Below, piece by piece: positions 1 to 8,057 of a DNA stretch of 32,628 bases. The notes beneath the pieces were generated by a model. It was not told where the DNA came from and ran no database searches. It worked only from the letters and a program-made list of their open reading frames with translations. Source of the DNA: Ruminiclostridium sp. (GTDB lineage Bacteria; Bacillota; Clostridia; Oscillospirales; Ruminococcaceae); contig JAGAWN010000079.1 of NCBI GenBank assembly GCA_017941355.1, positions 1 to 32,628 of the forward strand, in the 5' to 3' direction. The position numbers and the translations under genes were made by a program. How positions within the stretch are numbered: the first letter of the stretch is position 1; each line of letters begins with the position of its first letter.

Positions 1-140
1 GGAGGCGTTTCAGGGCGTTACTCCTTCATTCCACCTCTCGGATTATCAGTTCTATGAAACTGATGTATAAACTCCTTTCATAATTCATACATTTATTTTC
101 AGCTTCACGCCTGACCTTTTCAGTCAGGAACGTGTCGCAC
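1..140 (-). mobile_element. 5' end of a group II intron (partial)
   Basis: On the minus strand the sequence from base 140 begins GTGCGACACG, matching the GUGYG 5' end of bacterial group II introns, and continues into small stems (CCTGAC/GTCAGG; TCAGTT/AACTGA) that fit the start of domain I. The upstream Res reading frame is intact up to base 141 and meets a stop inside this sequence, as expected of an intervening sequence. Domains II-VI and any reverse transcriptase lie beyond the window, so the assignment rests on the 5' end and the gene break only. Confidence 0.6.
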
Positions 141-783
141 TTCCCGTCTCGTCCAGGAAGTGGAACTTGATATTTGAATCAAGCACACGGGCATACTCCG
201 GCGGCACGACCTTCGTCTTATCAAAGGTCATGATTTCGCGGAGCGACTGAAGGACGGTCTTGTCCGGCGCAAATACGAGGGCATTGTGGCAGAACCGCTT
301 ATCCCTCGGATACTTCTTCGCAAGCAGGAATTCATAGAAGATACAGGTAGCCATGAGTATGGTCTTACCAAGTCCCATCGTGAGGGCATAGATGTAGTTC
401 GGATAGTCCTCACGATACTTCTTCATCTGCTTGAAGAGCGTGTCGGTCTGATTCTCGGTCAGGTCTGTGCCGATCCTAAGCTGTCCGCCTTTGTCGATGG
501 CATAGTAGGACGCATCGGAGAAACGGTCTCTCTTATGACGCCAGTCATCGAACATCTCGTAGACCTGCTTATTATTCATGAATTCCTTCACGAAGATATA
601 CATCTCCAAGGCCTCGAACTGTGGCTTACGCAAGAAGGCATGAGGATTCTCCTCGCTGTCGTTATAAGCGAGGAACTTCCTCGTGAGGTCGTTGTAACGG
701 GAACGAATCTTTCCACGGTTCGTGGTGTAGTAGTACCACAGCTGTTGATTGAAGGAAAAATTCGGATCAAATTCTACAGCCAT
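124..783 (-). CDS. res: Type III restriction Res-like helicase subunit, 5' exon only
   Basis: N-terminal 214 residues of a DEAD/DEAH-type ATPase resembling the Res subunit of type III restriction-modification enzymes, which translocates on DNA and cuts with Mod. A Walker A motif (TMGLGKT) sits at residues 135-141. The frame follows the family up to FLDETG, then picks up five foreign residues (SATRS) and a stop within the probable group II intron starting at base 140, so true exon sequence ends at 141. The start is set by GGAGG about 8 bases upstream, inside the end of mod, and the ATG directly follows the mod TAA, implying translational coupling. The rest of the helicase and the nuclease domain must lie left of the window. 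Splicing could restore the gene; otherwise it is a truncation. Confidence 0.75.
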   Translation of the reverse strand: MAVEFDPNFSFNQQLWYYYTTNRGKIRSRYNDLTRKFLAYNDSEENPHAFLRKPQFEALEMYIFVKEFMNNKQVYEMFDDWRHKRDRFSDASYYAIDKGGQLRIGTDLTENQTDTLFKQMKKYREDYPNYIYALTMGLGKTILMATCIFYEFLLAKKYPRDKRFCHNALVFAPDKTVLQSLREIMTFDKTKVVPPEYARVLDSNIKFHFLDETGSATRS

Positions 784-2697
784 TTAACGCACCTCCACTT
801 CCAGCGACTCGGAGAGCAGGTCGGTGATCTTGACTTTAATAGTGCCGCAGCCTTCCGGGATGTCGTAGATGCCCTTGACCATCTCGTTCTTGCCGGGAAC
901 ATCGGTCACGGTGGGCTGCATGACTACGCCATCGTAGTTCCAGTCAATCATGATGGAATCAACAAGCTGACGCCAATCCTCCACATACTCTTTCTGGAGG
1001 GAGAGTTTCTGCATCAGGTTCATCGGGTAGAAAGCACGGATGACGAGTTTACCACCTTCGCGGACAATCTCTGCCTCGGAATCTCTCTTTAACTGGAGGT
1101 CTGCCTTATCGCGGAGGATGTCCATGATCTGGATGTCTACCTTGTACTCGATCAGTTCCTGCTCCAAGGCACCTTTCAGGTCAGGCTCATGTCCCATGCA
1201 GACGATGGTTATACGCTCCACGGGCTGATTAGGATTCTCCTCTTTGCGTTTCTCGTAGGTCTTGTAGGGCAGATTGGCGAGAAGTTCCTTCAAATCCGCC
1301 TTGGTAGCGATGCGGTTGACGGGCATGATCTTTACCATCCTGCCGTCAAGCTCACCGTCCCAGACATCGCTCTGCGGGAACGGCTGGATTTCCAGGGCGG
1401 CAATCAGGAGGTCACGGGCTTCTACGGGGTTGCGGAAGAAGTCGTAGTTGTTTACGTTGTAGACCTCAAAACCTGTGTACTTCACATCCTCTTTGAGGGC
1501 AGAGGTATCTAAGCCCTTTGCCTTAAAGAAGTCGATGACCTTGCCGCGTTCCTCGGCACTCAGTTCGGTATCTCCGCCTGCGCTTGCAGCGGCAAGGTAA
1601 GGAGCAGGCTCTTCGGCTACCATCGAAAGCTGTGGTTTTATCATGTCGTAGGTCACAGGCTTACGGGCAGGCTTCAATTCGGCTGCTATGGAGAGCAGTC
1701 GCTTGGTAGTAGTCTGAATCGCACCGAGGTTTATGTCGGCACCGATAAAGCGTCTGCCGAGTTTCATAGCGACAGCCTGTGTAGTTCCGCTGCCCATAAA
1801 ACAGTCAAATACCAAATCGCCTTTTACAGTTGCCGATTTTATAAGGCGTTCAAGAAGTGCTTCTGGTTTTTGTGTAGGGTAATCCAATCTATTTTTAGAC
1901 ATAGAGTTTTCGTATGGTATATCCCAGACATCATTTGGAATCATCCCGCTGTCGGGGTAATAAGTTCTCCATTTTCCAGCATCGAATCGTTTTCTGCATT
2001 GACGTCCTTCGTCATCAACATCACGAAAATGTGACCGAATGTATTCTTCGGTATAAGGAACCTTTGCCTCCTCCACATTAAAGAAAGTCTGCTCCGTTTT
2101 GCCATACGCAAATATTGTATCGTGCTTCTGCGCAAATCTATCATTCGGTCTGCCGAGAGTGGAATAAGACCAAATAATCTCATTTCTGAAATGATTTACA
2201 CCGAAAACTTCGTCCATAATGAGCTTCAACTGATGACTTCTGTGCCAATCACAGTGAAGATAGATCGTTCCTTTGTCGGAGAGCAAATCGCGCATGATAA
2301 TCAGACGCTCGAACATGAACTGGAGATATTCATCATTTGTCCAAATATCACCGTACTGCTTTTCCTCAAAAGATGTAGCATCAGAAGTGGCTTTCCCAAC
2401 ACCCCGTACATCAATTTTTTTCTTATAGTCTGCTTTGCTGTCGAACGGAGGATCAATGTAGATTAAATCAATCTTTCCCCGAAATTCCTTCAGAAGATGG
2501 CTCATGACCTGGAGATTGTCTCCCCAGAAAATCTTGTTTATCCATCCGCTCTGCTCCTCGCCGTAAGACTCCCGCAGCTGTGCGGGATAATACTGCGAAG
2601 AGCGGTAGGGACGCTTGCCCGTCCAGCGAAGTTCAGGAAACCCCTTTATAGTTGGTCTCTGTTCAAATTCAAAAGTAAGCTGCTCACCGTTTTCCAT
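784..2697 (-). CDS. mod: Type III R-M-like DNA methyltransferase (Mod)
   Basis: Site-specific adenine (or N4-cytosine) methyltransferase of the beta order: DPPF catalytic motif at residues 82-85 comes before the SAM-binding DCFMGSGTT at 298-306, with the conserved YPTQKPEALLERLI between. Residues from about 330 on would carry target recognition and Res contacts (inferred). I start it at the ATG at 2697, giving 637 residues, because GGAGG lies 9 bases upstream and the previous gene ends 4 bases before it. An upstream in-frame ATG at 2733 lacks a ribosome binding site and would overlap the preceding gene. It sits directly before the Res-like gene, as expected for a type III pair. The methylated sequence cannot be read from the DNA. 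Confidence 0.88.
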   Translation of the reverse strand: MENGEQLTFEFEQRPTIKGFPELRWTGKRPYRSSQYYPAQLRESYGEEQSGWINKIFWGDNLQVMSHLLKEFRGKIDLIYIDPPFDSKADYKKKIDVRGVGKATSDATSFEEKQYGDIWTNDEYLQFMFERLIIMRDLLSDKGTIYLHCDWHRSHQLKLIMDEVFGVNHFRNEIIWSYSTLGRPNDRFAQKHDTIFAYGKTEQTFFNVEEAKVPYTEEYIRSHFRDVDDEGRQCRKRFDAGKWRTYYPDSGMIPNDVWDIPYENSMSKNRLDYPTQKPEALLERLIKSATVKGDLVFDCFMGSGTTQAVAMKLGRRFIGADINLGAIQTTTKRLLSIAAELKPARKPVTYDMIKPQLSMVAEEPAPYLAAASAGGDTELSAEERGKVIDFFKAKGLDTSALKEDVKYTGFEVYNVNNYDFFRNPVEARDLLIAALEIQPFPQSDVWDGELDGRMVKIMPVNRIATKADLKELLANLPYKTYEKRKEENPNQPVERITIVCMGHEPDLKGALEQELIEYKVDIQIMDILRDKADLQLKRDSEAEIVREGGKLVIRAFYPMNLMQKLSLQKEYVEDWRQLVDSIMIDWNYDGVVMQPTVTDVPGKNEMVKGIYDIPEGCGTIKVKITDLLSESLEVEVR

Positions 2698-2701
2698 TTC
2701 G

Positions 2702-3490
2702 TTAATCCTCCGTTTTATCGTTTCTTGCCTCATATCCGTATGATTCGGCTATTGTTGTTATTTCTGCTGCTCTGATAGGAATAAGCTGCCGTTCCTTATA
2801 TAAATCCCTTCCAAGCAGACCATGGAGTACGATGTACTTATCCGTTTCGAGCAGGTTTGGATTTTCGCTCAAAAGGGCATTTACCCGCTCTAACATTGCA
2901 GGCTCTGTCAACTGTACCAAGGTTGAATCAATGTTGTCGATTTCACCGGCATCATAAAGTTTCTTTAGACTGCTCAACATCCCAAGCCAGTGATACAGGA
3001 CTTTTCGCTTTTCGGCATCAGCCTCTTTCTGTGTCATCTTAGTTGTGGCTTTCGGCTGCCTTACGACAACGTCCGTACTTGCCTTTGATTTCGAGATGAC
3101 TGCATCTGCCCTCAGTTCCTTCGTTGTAAGAGCCTCTTTTGTGCGGTTGAAAAACGGGACGATATGTTCATGCCACAGATAAGGAATGCCGACATCAAAA
3201 GCCCAGTCAACTCCTCTGTGGATAGAATCATATGCTGCATCAGCTACGGCCTGCTTTGCGGCATCTCGAATCGGATGCTCTTCAGGCGGTTGTACCACAA
3301 CAACCTTCCTTTGAACAACAGGTCTCCGATTACCTTTGGGTTCCAATTCCTTGATGACCTTCTTGGACTTCGAGTCTATAAGTCTCCCGTATTTGTCTAT
3401 AAAGGCTTCACCATTTTCGTATTTTCGGTACAGCTCATCGTTGGGAATGATATAAATGATGTCGTTATGAAGAACACTATGTTCAGACAA
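2702..3490 (-). CDS. Unrecognised protein in defence operon
   Basis: I do not recognise this 262-residue protein. It opens with a short segment containing NDELYRKYENGEAFIDKYG, then a basic linker, then an alanine-rich helix followed by an aromatic stretch (VDWAFDVGIPYLWHEHIVPFF) that could be an amphipathic or membrane-touching helix. The C-terminal half is predicted helical and charged. No nuclease or ATPase motif is visible. The start is a TTG at 3490, preceded by AAGGGAG at good spacing and placed just after the helicase stop; longer in-frame starts would overlap the helicase gene. It lies between the helicase-nuclease and mod genes with almost no gaps, so it is probably a part of the same system. 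Confidence 0.7.
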   Translation of the reverse strand: MSEHSVLHNDIIYIIPNDELYRKYENGEAFIDKYGRLIDSKSKKVIKELEPKGNRRPVVQRKVVVVQPPEEHPIRDAAKQAVADAAYDSIHRGVDWAFDVGIPYLWHEHIVPFFNRTKEALTTKELRADAVISKSKASTDVVVRQPKATTKMTQKEADAEKRKVLYHWLGMLSSLKKLYDAGEIDNIDSTLVQLTEPAMLERVNALLSENPNLLETDKYIVLHGLLGRDLYKERQLIPIRAAEITTIAESYGYEARNDKTED

Positions 3491-3506
3491 ATGATCACTC
3501 CCTTCC

Positions 3507-6392
3507 TCATTTATTCTTGCAGTAGAATCGGAAGTCACACGCATTGCAGACCTTCGGGTCCTCGGCACAGCGGTGGAAATCCTTCTTCATTATTTTCTTG
3601 ACCGTATCATCGAATACCGCCATCGTTCCTTCCACAGCGGACTTCGTGTATGGGTATGTGATAGTCGGCACTCCTTCATCCTCGCCGGTATAGTAGAGGT
3701 GCATCTTGCTGACCTTCTGCCCGGTGCGCTCCTCTACGAGGTGAGCGTAGATATGGAGCTGCCGTCTGTACTGTTCAAGCCTTGCCCGCATCTTCTCCAT
3801 GTCGGGCTTACGTTCTGCTTTGAAGTCCACGATCTCGACCGTGTCTCCTTCGCCGCGAATGAGGTCAATCTTGCCTTCGATGATGTAGTCGGGCTTTACC
3901 AGGGAAACATCGACTTCGGCTTGTTGAATCTGCGACCAGTCACCGTGCTGCCTCTCCATGTAGCGCAGCACTTGTTTCAGAGCCGCCTCACGCTGGGGAC
4001 TGGCGAGGTAAGTGTGCTCGGTTTTCGTCAGCGATACATAGTTGGAGTCAAACCAACGGCTGACATTCTCCTCGGTGATTGTCTGCTCCTCGTGCCGGAG
4101 AGCCGCACGGTGTATATCTTCGATAGTCTCATGGACGAGCGTACCAAAGAGCATAGCGTTCGCACGGACAGGCTGGAATTCCAGCTCTTTGTAGAACTTG
4201 TACTGCAGGGCGCAGGTCTCGTAAACCGTGATATGAGATGTGAACGAGTAGGTATTCTTGATGTTCACATCCTTTATCGGCTTGAAATCAAATTCTCTTA
4301 TATCAAATCCGGGGCTGTCCACGGATTGCAGTTCTCCGTAGATGTCTTTGAAATAGTTACTGGGCGTCCGCTTGTCCTCACAGCAGGTCAGGATAAGTAA
4401 GTCCTGCGCACGTGAGAAAGCCGTGTAGTAGAGACGCCAGAAGTCAAAGTACTTCGTCACCTCATACGGCTCGAAGGCGGGACGCTTGAAGTAGCGATCC
4501 TCTATCTGCATCATCAGGTCGTTCGTGTTCTTCTTCGGCACATTTGAGAGCGAATCCACAAAGACAATCGGGAATTCCATACCCTTGGACTGATGGATGG
4601 TCAGGAAGGAAACACATCCGCTCGGTGCATACTCAGAATCGTCCTCGTATTCAGTGATGCCGCCGTCAAGGAGTAGACGGAGATACAGATTAAAGAGCAT
4701 CTCGGTGTTCTGATCAATACGACGCTTGCCACGATATTCTCCTGCATCCAAGACATCCACTCGATGAAGGTACTCAAACTTGCCGATTATCTGCGTCAGC
4801 TTTGCGATGTTACGTGCCGGGCGAATATCCACCACGCCGACATCCATCTCTGTATCGAGAATTCCCGCGAACGGTTGGAATTCAAACAGTTGATACATGA
4901 GTCCGCAGTAGGCATAGTCCGTTGCTCCCGTCAAGCCAACATGGACTTTGCCGCGGCGGCGTATCCACTTAAGAAGCTCTGCGTTCTCCGGCTTGGTGAG
5001 ATACTCGTTTGCCGTCATGATGCAGTTTCGGTAGTAGGTCAGATGTTCCGGCTGGAGGAAGGTGTAGTCGCCGTTCTCCAAGCCTTGTATGTAACGAGGA
5101 AACATCAACATGATGCAACCGAGGGCAAGCCGTATCTCGTCACGCTGGAAGAACATATCCGAACGCGGCGAGTAAACATTTATATGGTTCTCCTCCAAGA
5201 AACTGGCAAGAGCCGTTACTCTCGGATGTTTTACAGAGCTGAAGAGGAAAGCAATCTGGTTATAGTCCGTGAGCTTGCCGGACGCTTTCAGGCCATTTAT
5301 GATCCGTAGGATTTTCTCGTGCCACTCATCCATATCATCCACACCTGCGAGTTTTACGACTGCCGGGCTGTGGAGCGTGGTTTTCTCGTGCGGCTCGATC
5401 CTCTTGTCATAGCGGAAGTTCTCCCAGCGGAATTTGAACTTTGCTCCGTCCGTAGTAGCCATCCATTCGTTGTAGAAATCAACGATGTCACTGTTGGAGC
5501 GGTAGTTAATGACCAACGGAATGATGCGGCACTCACCGTCTGCAAACTTCTGCGGAAACTCCAAGATATTACGAATGGTAGCTCCTCTGAAGCGGTACAA
5601 GCCCTGGTCATCATCGCCAACCACGCAGATGTTTTTGTGGTCGCCCGCGAGGAGGAACACAAGCTGCTCCTGGATGAAGTTCGTATCCTGGTACTCGTCA
5701 ACCATTATATGAGTGACCTTGGTGCAGAGCTCCTCCAAAACCTCTGTGTTATCCTGCAGGAGGTGGAAGGCCTCAATCTGGATAGACGAGAAGTCCATCA
5801 GATTGGATTCCGTCAAGAGGTCACGGTATTCTTTCAGCATCCGTCCGAGGGCAGCAATGGACGAGTCGGAGTCAGACATAAGTTCCTCCGGCGTCACCAA
5901 TTCCTCGGAGAGGTTATTTACATAGTTGCAGATAGCCTCTGCCTGTTTCCATGAGCCGCCATTCGGCAGAGCGAGTTCAATCTCCGGGATATTCCGAAAG
6001 CGATAGATGTTCTGGAACACCATGTACTGCTGGTCAAAGGCATCGAGGAGACGGTAGTTCCTTCGGAGCCTTGTAAACTCCAGATGTTCCTTGAGGATAC
6101 GGAGACACAACGAATGAAACGTGCCAATATACATCTCGTTGATGTTCGCCACGATCCCACGATCGGAGAGTTCATTCGTAATTCTCGTAATCAGTTCCTT
6201 GGCGGCTTTTTCCGTGAAGGTAGCAATGAAGATGCTCTCAGGCTTCACGCCGCATTCTTCTATGAGATAAATCGCACGTTGGACGAGCGTATAGGTCTTG
6301 CCTGTTCCCGGTCCTGCCGTGATGAGAACGGGACCTTCTGCAGCGGATATCGCCTTTCGCTGTCCTTCGTTCGCATTTCCAAAATCAAACAT
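3507..6392 (-). CDS. UvrD/AddA-like helicase fused to Fe-S PD-(D/E)XK nuclease
   Basis: A 961-residue superfamily 1 helicase with a C-terminal RecB/Cas4-type nuclease. Helicase motifs: Walker A AGPGTGKT (26-33), VDEYQDTN (231-238), GDDDQGLYRFRGA (259-271), QSKGMEFPIVFVDSL (601-615), YTAFSRAQDLLIL (656-668). Nuclease: EGKIDLI with Asp843, VDFKAER with Asp856/Lys858, and a QxxxY motif (Gln878, Tyr882). Cys727 with Cys949, Cys952 and Cys958 at the extreme C-terminus match the four-cysteine Fe-S cage of AddB/Cas4 nucleases. Expected role: ATP-driven DNA unwinding and end-processing. It follows the XRE gene by 23 bases and precedes the unknown gene by 16, so it is in one leftward operon. Stand-alone fusions of this kind are common in defence islands; whether it works with Mod/Res is inference. 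Confidence 0.88.
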   Translation of the reverse strand: MFDFGNANEGQRKAISAAEGPVLITAGPGTGKTYTLVQRAIYLIEECGVKPESIFIATFTEKAAKELITRITNELSDRGIVANINEMYIGTFHSLCLRILKEHLEFTRLRRNYRLLDAFDQQYMVFQNIYRFRNIPEIELALPNGGSWKQAEAICNYVNNLSEELVTPEELMSDSDSSIAALGRMLKEYRDLLTESNLMDFSSIQIEAFHLLQDNTEVLEELCTKVTHIMVDEYQDTNFIQEQLVFLLAGDHKNICVVGDDDQGLYRFRGATIRNILEFPQKFADGECRIIPLVINYRSNSDIVDFYNEWMATTDGAKFKFRWENFRYDKRIEPHEKTTLHSPAVVKLAGVDDMDEWHEKILRIINGLKASGKLTDYNQIAFLFSSVKHPRVTALASFLEENHINVYSPRSDMFFQRDEIRLALGCIMLMFPRYIQGLENGDYTFLQPEHLTYYRNCIMTANEYLTKPENAELLKWIRRRGKVHVGLTGATDYAYCGLMYQLFEFQPFAGILDTEMDVGVVDIRPARNIAKLTQIIGKFEYLHRVDVLDAGEYRGKRRIDQNTEMLFNLYLRLLLDGGITEYEDDSEYAPSGCVSFLTIHQSKGMEFPIVFVDSLSNVPKKNTNDLMMQIEDRYFKRPAFEPYEVTKYFDFWRLYYTAFSRAQDLLILTCCEDKRTPSNYFKDIYGELQSVDSPGFDIREFDFKPIKDVNIKNTYSFTSHITVYETCALQYKFYKELEFQPVRANAMLFGTLVHETIEDIHRAALRHEEQTITEENVSRWFDSNYVSLTKTEHTYLASPQREAALKQVLRYMERQHGDWSQIQQAEVDVSLVKPDYIIEGKIDLIRGEGDTVEIVDFKAERKPDMEKMRARLEQYRRQLHIYAHLVEERTGQKVSKMHLYYTGEDEGVPTITYPYTKSAVEGTMAVFDDTVKKIMKKDFHRCAEDPKVCNACDFRFYCKNK

Positions 6393-6415
6393 ATCTGTGC
6401 CTTACATCCTTTCGA

Positions 6416-6640
6416 TCATTCATCAGATGCGGGACTCCCGTCCGGCACGACTTCCATGATATCAGCTATGTCGCACTGAAGGGCAGAACATATTTTAAGG
6501 GGAACCGCCGTGCTGACGTTCTCCCCGTGCGTGAGCTTTGCCACGGTGGAGGAACTAAGCTGCGCCGCCTCCCTTAAATCATGCTTCTTCATGTCCTTAT
6601 CTATAAGTAACTTCCATAATTTTTTATAGCTGATAACCAT
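6416..6640 (-). CDS. XRE-family transcriptional regulator
   Basis: A 74-residue Cro/C1-type helix-turn-helix protein, essentially a single DNA-binding domain: YKKLWKLLIDKDMKKHDLR, then the recognition helix around SSSTVAKLTHGENV and the typical CSALQCDIADIMEV ending. The ATG at 6640 follows GAGGAGC at good spacing; an upstream TTG would overlap that ribosome binding site. It is the first gene of the leftward defence operon, directly behind a strong promoter with palindromes across it, so autoregulation of the operon is likely. Proteins of this size usually act as dimeric repressors or R-M controller-type regulators; which one cannot be told here. Confidence 0.88.
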   Translation of the reverse strand: MVISYKKLWKLLIDKDMKKHDLREAAQLSSSTVAKLTHGENVSTAVPLKICSALQCDIADIMEVVPDGSPASDE

Positions 6641-6663
6641 GCATACGCTCCTCAATCTGTAAC

Positions 6664-6746
6664 CCTTTGTTTACAACAAAGGTCTGTCTATTTCAAGTAA
6701 CTCAACAGTTACTCATAATTATAGCACATTCCGTTTCCGGAATCAA
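6664..6746 (-). promoter_or_regulatory. Promoter and palindromic operators of the leftward defence operon
   Basis: On the minus strand a TTGATT box (6741-6746) is followed after exactly 17 bases by TATAAT (6718-6723). Three inverted repeats surround it: ATTCCG/CGGAAT (6728-6743) between the two boxes, AGTAACT/AGTTACT (6696-6713) at the predicted start of transcription, and CCTTTGT/ACAAAGG (6664-6682) in the leader. They are good candidate sites for the XRE protein encoded immediately downstream. Confidence 0.75.
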
Positions 6747-6814
6747 GAGTTGAGTGCGAGAACGCAAATTTTAATTTTCTGTTCAAAGGTGTTCAAAGAT
6801 TTTTTTGATTTCTG

Positions 6815-6843
6815 TTGACATGTGAGCCAAAATAGTGTAAACT
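6815..6843 (+). promoter_or_regulatory. Promoter of the AAA ATPase-protease operon
   Basis: TTGACA (6815-6820), 17-base spacer, TAAACT (6838-6843), about 50 bases before the ATPase start. Just upstream is a 10-bp direct repeat (GTTCAAAGGT/GTTCAAAGAT, 6781-6800) that could bind a regulator. Confidence 0.65.
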
Positions 6844-6891
6844 AAAGGTTACAGTCCACCACTATGACTGAGAAAGAGGAATCGATAGACT

Positions 6892-8055
6892 ATGAAAGCC
6901 GAATTGATCGCAAGTATTATTGCTGCACACTGCTCCGGGGACGAGATGTCCTTCAAGACCGCTGTGGAGGCTCTGGCAGCTGACGAGGACAAGAAAGGAA
7001 ACAGCCGTGTCTCCAGTATGATCCTTGATGCATATAAAGGCAAGAACATTACACTTATGAAGAAGCCCGATGTCGGGCAGCCTGCAGGCGGCAGCTTTGC
7101 CGCCCAGTCAGCCGGAGGCGGAGGCTCATTTGCTCCGAGGGATAAGGACAGTCTCTTGGAACTGTACGACATCGTCCACTCCGACATATCGCTTTCCGAT
7201 GTCGTACTGCCGGAGAATCAGCGAAAACTCCTCCTTCAGATTTTGGAGGAACGCCAAAACGATACCAAGCTGGCAAAGCACAATCTCCCTCCCGCAAACC
7301 GTCTGCTCCTCTGCGGACCTCCGGGATGCGGAAAGACGATGACGGCGCACGCCATCGCACACGAACTGAATCTGCCGATGGCTTATGTGAGGATAGACGG
7401 TCTTGTATCCTCTTACCTCGGTCAGACCAGCGTGAACTTACGGAAAATATTCTCAAGCGTGGACAATCAGAATATCGTCCTTTTCCTAGACGAGTTCGAT
7501 GCCATCGCCAAGAAGCGTGATGACGGGCACGAGATGGGAGAACTGAAGCGTGTTGTTACAGCTCTTCTCCAGAACTTCGACAATATGCCGTCAAATGTGT
7601 TCTTGATTGCGGCCACCAACCACGAGCATCTTCTTGATCCCGCAATCTTCAGACGGTTTAACTACACCATCAATATCGGATACCCGGATACAGACCAGCG
7701 GAGCGAATTAATACGGCGGTGGTTCAAAGACTATACCGTGGAAACCGAGGTAGACATACAGAAACTGGCCGACCTTACCGCAGACCGCAGCGTAGCGCAG
7801 ATAAAGGAACTGGTTATCTCCGCAGCTAAACGCTACATCACCACGGATAGGCCGGTAACAATGGAGGACATGATAGAACTGCTGATTCAGCAAATGACCA
7901 ATAATTCGAACGGGGCGGGCGTGGTGGACGCCGCAGCCAATCTGAAGACGAAGGGAGTGAGCGTCCGTACCCTTGCGAAGGCAATCGGGATGCCGCACAA
8001 CACTCTCAGCTATCAGATAAACAAGCTAACGAAGTGCAAAGAGGTGGATGAATAG
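6892..8055 (+). CDS. ietA: IetA-like AAA+ ATPase
   Basis: A 387-residue AAA+ ATPase of the FtsH/ClpX-like fold used with a protease partner. Walker A GPPGCGKT (142-149), Walker B LFLDEFDA (197-204), sensor-1 Asn243 in ATNHEHLLDP, arginine finger pair Arg254/Arg255 in IFRRF. The N-terminus (1-90) is helical and ends in a glycine-rich linker; the last 40 residues look like a helix-turn-helix (SVRTLAKAIGMPHNTLSYQINKL). The next gene, 2 bases later, is a subtilisin-like protease. AAA ATPase plus S8 protease is the composition of the IetAS system, first described as a plasmid-incompatibility/toxin-antitoxin locus in Agrobacterium and later reported as an anti-phage defence. The ribosome binding site (AGAGGAA) is rather distant. 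Assignment to IetA is by architecture and context. Confidence 0.82.
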   Translation: MKAELIASIIAAHCSGDEMSFKTAVEALAADEDKKGNSRVSSMILDAYKGKNITLMKKPDVGQPAGGSFAAQSAGGGGSFAPRDKDSLLELYDIVHSDISLSDVVLPENQRKLLLQILEERQNDTKLAKHNLPPANRLLLCGPPGCGKTMTAHAIAHELNLPMAYVRIDGLVSSYLGQTSVNLRKIFSSVDNQNIVLFLDEFDAIAKKRDDGHEMGELKRVVTALLQNFDNMPSNVFLIAATNHEHLLDPAIFRRFNYTINIGYPDTDQRSELIRRWFKDYTVETEVDIQKLADLTADRSVAQIKELVISAAKRYITTDRPVTMEDMIELLIQQMTNNSNGAGVVDAAANLKTKGVSVRTLAKAIGMPHNTLSYQINKLTKCKEVDE

Positions 8056-8057
8056 GT

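Noticed and set aside
286-1092. 268-residue plus-strand frame across res and mod
   Set aside because: Antisense shadow of two well-recognised minus-strand genes.
2733-2733. Upstream ATG as mod start
   Set aside because: No ribosome binding site and overlap with the preceding gene; the ATG at 2697 has GGAGG at ideal distance.
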